This document shows, one piece after another, positions 62,542-64,000 of a DNA stretch of 64,000 nucleotides. Position 1 is the stretch's first letter; every line of letters begins with the position of its first letter. Made by a program: the position numbers and the translations under genes. The stretch comes from Clostridia bacterium (GTDB lineage Bacteria; Bacillota_A; Clostridia; UBA1212; UBA1255). Below the pieces are notes generated by a model. That model made no database searches. It was not told the DNA's origin and saw nothing but the letters and a program-made list of their open reading frames with translations. The stretch spans positions 124,001 to 188,000 of the forward strand of contig JAFWZH010000250.1 of assembly GCA_017522515.1 (NCBI GenBank), written 5' to 3'.

Positions 62542-63438
62542 TTATTCTTCTGAAGGAACTACAACGCCTTCGCCTGCTGAACCCTTTTCCACAACGACAA
62601 CTGCATCTTTTGTAGCTTTTACAAACTCATCGTAGTTAGCGCTCTTATATTTCTCACTGTTAGCTTTTGCTATAACAGCAACTTGCTTGTTTGCAAGATA
62701 AGGAACTGAAATTGACATACCTGCTTCTCTTTCAGGAGTAATTGTCATACCGTTCCACACAAGGTCGATTGTACCATTCTCCAAGAGAGCTTCTTTTGAA
62801 TTCCAATCAATTATCATAAATTCAACTGCAATTTCTGCCTCATATTTTGTATTTAAGTAATTAACAACAGCTTTTGCCAAATCAATGTCAAAGCCCTTAA
62901 GTACAGCGTTTTCGCCATCGCCTTCGTTATAAGCGATAGGAGCGAACAAAGTATAACCTACTACTATTTTCTTTGCTGCAACAACTTTGTTCCATGATTC
63001 ATCACTTGCAGCCTCAAGAGGATTCTTTGTATCTGCCTTAACCAAAAGCTCTGTTGTAAGACCGTATGTAGCAGCAATTGTTTTGTAATCTGTATCAACA
63101 AGACCTATAATAGCCTCGTTAATTTTTGACATTAAGGCATCATTGCCTTTCTTTGCTGCAATACCGTATTTTTCTTCAGCCAAAACTACATTCTCCAACA
63201 CTTGGTAATCTTTGAATGAATCTGTATCGTTCATATAGTAACCTGCCATAACAGAGTCGATAACAGCGATGTCAGCGTCACCTTTTTTAAGTCCGTTCAA
63301 TGCATCAAGCTGTGAAGAATATGTAAGAAGTTCCTTACCGAAATTATTTTTTGATCCTTCGTCTTCTTTTTGACATGCAACAGAAAATACCATACATACG
63401 AGTAAAATTGCTGCAATTACAACTGAAAATTTTTTCAT
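62542..63438 (-). CDS. substrate-binding lipoprotein with circularly permuted SBP_3 fold
   Basis: This is the extracellular binding protein of the polar amino-acid ABC transporter, 298 residues, lipobox F-S-V-A-C22. In ordinary SBP_3 proteins the N-lobe comes first. Here residues about 35-132 match the C-lobe and end (L-K-K-G-D-A-D-I-A-V-I-D61, E-K-Y-G-I-A-A-K-K-G, I-N-E-A-I). Residues about 157-258 match the N-lobe (I-V-V-G-Y-T-L-F-A-P, K-G-F-D-I-D-L-A, G-M-T-I-T-P-E-R237). The protein then stops after V-E-K-G-S-A-G-E-G-V-V, the first C-lobe strand. Both ligand residues are kept: R237 (carboxylate) and D61 (amino). Lobe order is swapped, joined by a linker of about 25 residues. Confidence 0.88.
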   Translation of the reverse strand: MKKFSVVIAAILLVCMVFSVACQKEDEGSKNNFGKELLTYSSQLDALNGLKKGDADIAVIDSVMAGYYMNDTDSFKDYQVLENVVLAEEKYGIAAKKGNDALMSKINEAIIGLVDTDYKTIAATYGLTTELLVKADTKNPLEAASDESWNKVVAAKKIVVGYTLFAPIAYNEGDGENAVLKGFDIDLAKAVVNYLNTKYEAEIAVEFMIIDWNSKEALLENGTIDLVWNGMTITPEREAGMSISVPYLANKQVAVIAKANSEKYKSANYDEFVKATKDAVVVVEKGSAGEGVVVPSEE

Positions 63439-63505
63439 ATTAATTCTTTCCTTTCTCCTAATAGAGTTTCTAATACTTTCCGCTTTTTTATTTTAGCGCG
63501 TTGCT

Positions 63506-63534
63506 ATATTAGCACTTTATAGTGCTAAAGTCAA
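63506..63534 (-). promoter_or_regulatory. promoter and operator of the amino-acid ABC operon
   Basis: On the minus strand, TTGACT (63529-63534) and TAATAT (63506-63511) are 17 bp apart. A 20-bp inverted repeat (TTAGCACT / AGTGCTAA around a four-base centre, 63509-63528) fills the spacer and touches the -10. This is the typical place for a repressor site. Confidence 0.85.
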
Positions 63535-63551
63535 CATATAAATAAAAATTA

Positions 63552-64000
63552 TTATTTAGCTGCATTTTCTCTCATTGAATAAAACAAATATTGTTGCGCA
63601 AAGCCGGCCAAGTCGCCGAAATATTCCGTAGCAAAAGACTCTGCTTCCTTTTGGGAAACATCCCTGTTGAAATACAAATCCTTTAATACTCTTCGCACCC
63701 AAACATCCACAGGGAAAACATCTGTGCGTAATCCCGCAAACAGCAAAATGCAATCAGCAACTTTCGGGCCCACCCCAGAAAATCTTTTTACTCTTTCCCT
63801 CGCCTCAGAAAGCGAAAGTTCCCGCATTACGGAATCCTCCGGCAGCCCATTTCCTTGTGTGTAAAGCTCCACTGTTTTTTCAAGATACGCACATCTGTAT
63901 CCGGCTTTACAGCACAAGCTGTAATCTTCGGCCTTTACATTTAGAAGTTTTTCTGCCGACGGAAAGGTATACACTTCTCCTATTTTTGCTGTTGTATTGT
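63552..64000 (-). CDS. 8-oxoguanine DNA glycosylase, partial (start lies beyond the window)
   Basis: The frame stays open to the window edge, so only the C-terminal half (about 149 residues) is seen. It has the helix-hairpin-helix-GPD region: F-S-G-V-G-P-K-V-A-D-C with the catalytic lysine, then F-P-V-D-V-W-V-R with the catalytic aspartate. These are the OGG1-type landmarks for removing 8-oxoguanine, with base flipping and strand nicking. A GTG-initiated short form is possible but would lack the N-terminal part. It ends 18 bp from the operator of the ABC operon. Confidence 0.9.
   Translation of the reverse strand, partial: NTTAKIGEVYTFPSAEKLLNVKAEDYSLCCKAGYRCAYLEKTVELYTQGNGLPEDSVMRELSLSEARERVKRFSGVGPKVADCILLFAGLRTDVFPVDVWVRRVLKDLYFNRDVSQKEAESFATEYFGDLAGFAQQYLFYSMRENAAK

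Noticed and set aside
62542..63438. Fusion of two truncated binding-protein genes
   Set aside because: Every block of the SBP_3 fold appears once and in permuted order, with one signal peptide, so a permutation explains the sequence better than two broken genes.

Overview
This window is a low-GC, densely packed stretch of a Gram-positive genome, most likely an anaerobic Clostridia-class Firmicute. The evidence is a four-S1-domain ribosomal protein fused to IspH, a HutP-family protein beside cmk, CdaA/CdaR, a SleB-type spore cortex hydrolase, formate-tetrahydrofolate ligase, a YlbF-family protein, a YerC/TrpR-like regulator and strong AGGAGG-type ribosome sites. SleB suggests a spore-former. 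No phage, IS transposase or CRISPR array was seen. Most genes are on the minus strand in short-gap or overlapping operons.

Layout. 0.1-6.1 kb: hslO, a methyltransferase, and a cell-envelope cluster (ctpA, ftsX, ftsE) with a PucR-like regulator. 6.2-6.5 kb: tRNA-Met(CAU) and tRNA-Glu(UUC) with a clear promoter and terminator. 6.7-12 kb: a CDP-alcohol phosphatidyltransferase, a CwlO/EnvC-like M23 protein (plausible FtsEX partner), an NlpC/P60-like lipoprotein, rpmB, and an ECF-type sigma factor operon. 12-17.2 kb: HutP-like, cmk, plsC and ispH-rpsA, preceded by a serine beta-lactamase-fold protein. 17.3-19.4 kb: Gfo/Idh oxidoreductase and sugar isomerase pair. 19.5-23.9 kb: DUF3810 protease-like protein, cyclic-di-AMP synthase cdaA/cdaR with a 41-residue membrane protein, a DivIVA-like coiled coil and thioredoxin. 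24-28 kb: fhs, a family 2 glycosyltransferase and UDP-galactopyranose mutase.

28-32.5 kb is the accessory part: an AlbA/RecG-like regulator behind a 42-bp perfect palindrome and between 16-bp inverted repeats, a lipoprotein whose stop codon lies inside a tRNA-like sequence, a 55-residue ORF, and an HTH-AAA-nuclease-fold ATPase behind its own inverted repeat. 32.6-37 kb: sleB, a split purine finish (AICAR formyltransferase plus archaeal-type PurO), dapF and a TraX-like protein. 37-43.3 kb: YfhO-like membrane protein and a heterodimeric ABC exporter pair. 43.4-43.7 kb: RNase P RNA. 43.8-46.4 kb: a membrane protein and two bacterial PH-domain proteins. 46.5-60.5 kb: DNA-repair and tRNA-modification genes (ylbF-like, mutS, miaB; mutL, miaA), two related metallophosphoesterases, an M20 amidohydrolase, a cell-wall amidase and asnA. 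60.6-63.5 kb: a YerC regulator and a polar amino-acid ABC transporter. The window ends inside an 8-oxoguanine DNA glycosylase gene.

The most striking observation is the substrate-binding protein of that last transporter. Its two lobes appear in swapped order: lipoprotein signal, then the C-terminal lobe, then the N-terminal lobe. This looks like a natural circular permutation of the SBP_3 fold. Second is the tRNA-like RNA at 30351-30421 and the accessory locus around it.
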